Shown here: positions 5,540 through 5,953 of the stretch, one piece after another
How positions within the stretch are numbered: position 1 is the stretch's first letter
Layout of the letters: every line of letters starts with the position of its first letter
Assembly (NCBI GenBank): GCA_023381235.1
Contig: JAMCTV010000068.1
Location: 1-5,953, forward strand
DNA from: Gammaproteobacteria bacterium
GTDB taxonomy: Bacteria > Pseudomonadota > Gammaproteobacteria > SURF-13
Length of the DNA stretch: 5,953 nt
Direction of reading: 5' to 3'
Notes under the pieces: model-generated
Told to the model about the DNA's origin: nothing
What the model saw: only the letters and a program-made list of their open reading frames with translations
Databases searched by the model: none
Program-made: the position numbers and the translations under genes

Positions 5540-5929
5540 TTAAGGCAGAGTGACCGGCGCGGGCGGCTGCCAGGCGGGGTGACGGTGTTCGGCGATGACC
5601 GTGGTGTAAATCCCGCCGCGCACGTAGAATTCGGCGGTCAAGCGCATAAAGCGCGGCGCGCAGGCCTTGACCAGGTCGTCCAGAATCCGGTTGGTCACCG
5701 CCTCGTGAAACGCCCCCTCGTTGCGGTAGCTCCACATGTATAATTTCAACGATTTCAGTTCGATACAGCGCGCATCGGGCACGTATTCGACATGCAGGGT
5801 GGCGAAATCGGGCTGGCCGGTCTTGGGGCACAAACAAGTAAACTCCGGAACGCGCATACGGATGGTATAATCGCGTTCAGGGGTAGGATTGGGGAAGGTG
5901 TCCAGTTGTTTGCTGGGCTGGGTGGGCAT
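5540..5929 (-). CDS. queF: NADPH-dependent 7-cyano-7-deazaguanine reductase QueF (unimodular type)
   Basis: QueF reduces the nitrile of preQ0 to the primary amine of preQ1 with two NADPH, a step in making the tRNA-modified base queuosine. The enzyme is a cytoplasmic T-fold protein. The product is 129 residues, of the short single-domain type, shorter than the 165-residue B. subtilis enzyme because of a shorter N terminus. FTCLCPKTGQPDFA holds the nucleophile Cys34 and the general acid Asp41, spaced as Cys55 and Asp62 in B. subtilis. ELKSLKLY (57-64) is the QueF signature, and His75-Glu76 correspond to the substrate-binding His96-Glu97. The start at 5929 gives the MPTQPSK N terminus I recall for proteobacterial members, although no good Shine-Dalgarno is visible in the 24 bases upstream. 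The pentulose kinase gene follows on the same strand after 41 bp. The promoter lies outside the window. Confidence 0.95.
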   Translation of the reverse strand: MPTQPSKQLDTFPNPTPERDYTIRMRVPEFTCLCPKTGQPDFATLHVEYVPDARCIELKSLKLYMWSYRNEGAFHEAVTNRILDDLVKACAPRFMRLTAEFYVRGGIYTTVIAEHRHPAWQPPAPVTLP

Positions 5930-5953
5930 GGGGCGTAATTCTTAGGCTAATCC

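Noticed and set aside
5499..5837. In-frame extension of the pentulose kinase gene by 113 codons
   Set aside because: It lies within queF in another frame, has no family similarity, and a good ribosome site points to ATG 5498.
1..5953. CRISPR array, insertion sequence, integrase site, toxin-antitoxin or defence genes
   Set aside because: I found no regular spaced repeats, transposase motifs or related domains; the tRNA is followed by core genes, not by an integrase or island.

Overview
This window looks like chromosome from a GC-rich gammaproteobacterium, or a close beta/gamma relative. The evidence is a tRNA-Asp directly ahead of a PpiD-type chaperone, a DksA almost identical in its core to the E. 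coli protein, a DUF3579 protein (a family I associate with beta- and gammaproteobacteria), and a short unimodular QueF. A CbbY-type phosphatase next to a cyanobacterial-type D-ribulose kinase suggests a Calvin-cycle autotroph such as a sulfur or iron oxidiser. That last point is inference: no RuBisCO or phosphoribulokinase is in view.

Layout. Bases 1-49 are the 3' part of a tRNA-Asp. A strong intrinsic terminator (167-201) follows, and ppiD (226-2133, +) starts just after it. A leader with a perfect TATAAT box and two small palindromes precedes a 92-residue DUF3579 gene (2257-2535, +). A purine-rich imperfect hairpin (2539-2637) separates this gene from convergent dksA (2642-3196, -). A divergent promoter region of about 106 bp separates dksA from a cbbY-like gene (3303-4067, +). 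The convergent gap after cbbY (4068-4199) holds two imperfect 28-bp direct copies and a nested CCCCCTTT/AAAGGGGG inverted repeat. The minus strand then carries queF (5540-5929), followed by a pentulose kinase gene (4200-5498), probably in one operon.

How the genes relate. ppiD (envelope chaperone), dksA (transcription, ppGpp response) and queF (queuosine precursor synthesis) are housekeeping genes. The cbbY/pentulose kinase pair is the one metabolic theme: both would return off-pathway pentuloses to pentulose 5-phosphates, by dephosphorylating xylulose 1,5-bisphosphate and by phosphorylating free ribulose. I see no CRISPR array, insertion sequence, phage, toxin-antitoxin or defence gene, and nothing that clearly amounts to an undescribed system. 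The most unusual items are the lysine/alanine-rich tail on DksA, the two non-coding repeat structures, the possible pentulose salvage pair and the DUF3579 leader.
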